This document shows, piece by piece, positions 42,993 through 43,285 of a stretch of DNA of 43,285 bases (the first letter of the stretch is position 1; the number at the start of each line of letters is the position of its first letter). Origin of the DNA: Clostridiales bacterium. Its GTDB lineage: Bacteria > Bacillota > Clostridia > Saccharofermentanales > Saccharofermentanaceae. The position numbers were made by a program, and so were the translations under genes. Location of the stretch: positions 1-43,285 of the forward strand of contig JAGAAI010000012.1 in assembly GCA_017615325.1 (NCBI GenBank). The letters run 5' to 3'. The notes below the pieces were generated by a model that did no database searches, had not been told where the DNA came from, and saw only the letters and a list, made by a program, of their open reading frames with translations.

Positions 42993-43021
42993 ATTCTATC
43001 ATCAGCCAACTGTTTGGTCAA
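42993..43021 (-). promoter_or_regulatory. Promoter of the antisense RNA
   Basis: TTGACC (43016-43021), exact 17-bp spacer, TAGAAT (42993-42998) on the minus strand. Stronger by sequence than the toxin promoter and without a LexA box. Confidence 0.85.
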
Positions 43022-43035
43022 CGAGAAGGATCAAG

Positions 43036-43285
43036 TCATCCCTTCCCATTTATAAACTTATCGTATTTATATAAGAATGTGACCATCTGACGTCTCAAGC
43101 ACTTGCCCTGAGGTCTGAATGTGTTGTCATTGTAACCTGCTACGATCTTCTTTTCGGATGCCCAGAGGACTGCCTGATAGAAGTAATCCTTTGCCTTTAC
43201 ATCCTTGAACTTATTCTCTGTCGTCTTCGGTTGCGGCTTATCTGCCATCCTCCAGAGGAAGGTAACTGTCTGAGCTCTGGTGCAG
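43036..43285 (-). CDS. C-terminal end of an SLH-repeat surface protein (partial)
   Basis: At least 82 residues, open at the right edge. Two S-layer homology motifs are visible: TRAQTVTFLWRMADKP at the edge, then FKDVKAKDYFYQAVLWASEK with a GYNDNTFRPQGKCLRRQMVTFLYKY end. SLH repeats bind pyruvylated wall polymers, so this is the wall-anchoring end of a cell-surface protein. The internal ATG at 43246-43248 is not the start, because the SLH motif continues upstream of it in frame. The stop lies 15 bp before the antisense-RNA promoter, with no terminator between. Confidence 0.85.
   Translation of the reverse strand, partial: CTRAQTVTFLWRMADKPQPKTTENKFKDVKAKDYFYQAVLWASEKKIVAGYNDNTFRPQGKCLRRQMVTFLYKYDKFINGKG

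Overview
The window looks like chromosomal DNA of a Gram-positive anaerobe of the class Clostridia, probably the Oscillospiraceae/Saccharofermentans neighbourhood (inference). Reasons: Firmicutes-type AGGAGG ribosome binding sites before almost every gene, sigma-A promoters with 17-bp spacers, a zinc-type S14, RNase J, a bifunctional Rel, the rpmH-rnpA-yidD-yidC-jag-mnmE-mnmG-rsmG cluster, Thr-rich linkers in a secreted 3D-domain protein, and SLH repeats. Coding is dense and most genes lie on the minus strand.

Layout, left to right. (1) 1-175: minus-strand promoter and leader of an rRNA operon whose first rRNA (16S most likely) starts just beyond the left edge. (2) 305-5127: a secreted Ig-like protein, then gyrA-dac, driven by an unusual gyrA promoter. 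(3) 5201-12469: a zinc-ribbon membrane protein, then the rpmH to rsmG cluster running leftward from a consensus promoter; dnaA and gyrB are not adjacent. (4) 12493-13702: two paralogous zinc-ribbon membrane proteins with their own promoter. (5) 13699-18083: proS, a secreted transglutaminase/LRR protein and ispE as one operon, plus an unlisted 53-residue membrane protein. (6) 18236-23104, plus strand: pyruvate kinase, then a membrane-anchored SH3/3D protein overlapping RNase J. (7) 23108-28170: rel, recJ and rpsU on the minus strand; rel meets RNase J tail to tail with only 3 bp between stops. (8) 28193-42220: S10-spc ribosomal protein operon from rpsJ to infA, containing two tandem, strongly diverged secY genes; the usual rpmJ-rpsM-rpsK-rpsD-rpoA-rplQ part does not follow infA. 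(9) 42221-42620: a GC-rich, strongly folded, roughly 290-nt RNA between a near-consensus promoter and rpsJ. (10) 42659-43021: a complete candidate type I toxin-antitoxin locus: a 38-residue holin-like peptide, a convergent antisense RNA, a perfect LexA-type box in the toxin promoter, and a ~37-nt inverted repeat that places nearly the same sequence at the 5' end of both RNAs. (11) 43036-43285: the C-terminal end of an SLH-repeat surface protein.

How the parts work together: most of the window is the translation and growth machinery (ribosomal proteins, translocon, IF-1, Adk, Map, RNase P protein, tRNA and rRNA modification, ProRS), joined by the stringent-response enzyme Rel, the RNA-decay enzyme RNase J, DNA repair and topology (RecJ, GyrA) and envelope functions (D,D-carboxypeptidase, YidC, two SecY, 3D/SH3 protein, transglutaminase). 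The most unusual parts are the SOS-box type I toxin locus next to the large structured RNA at the head of the S10 operon, and the tandem secY pair.
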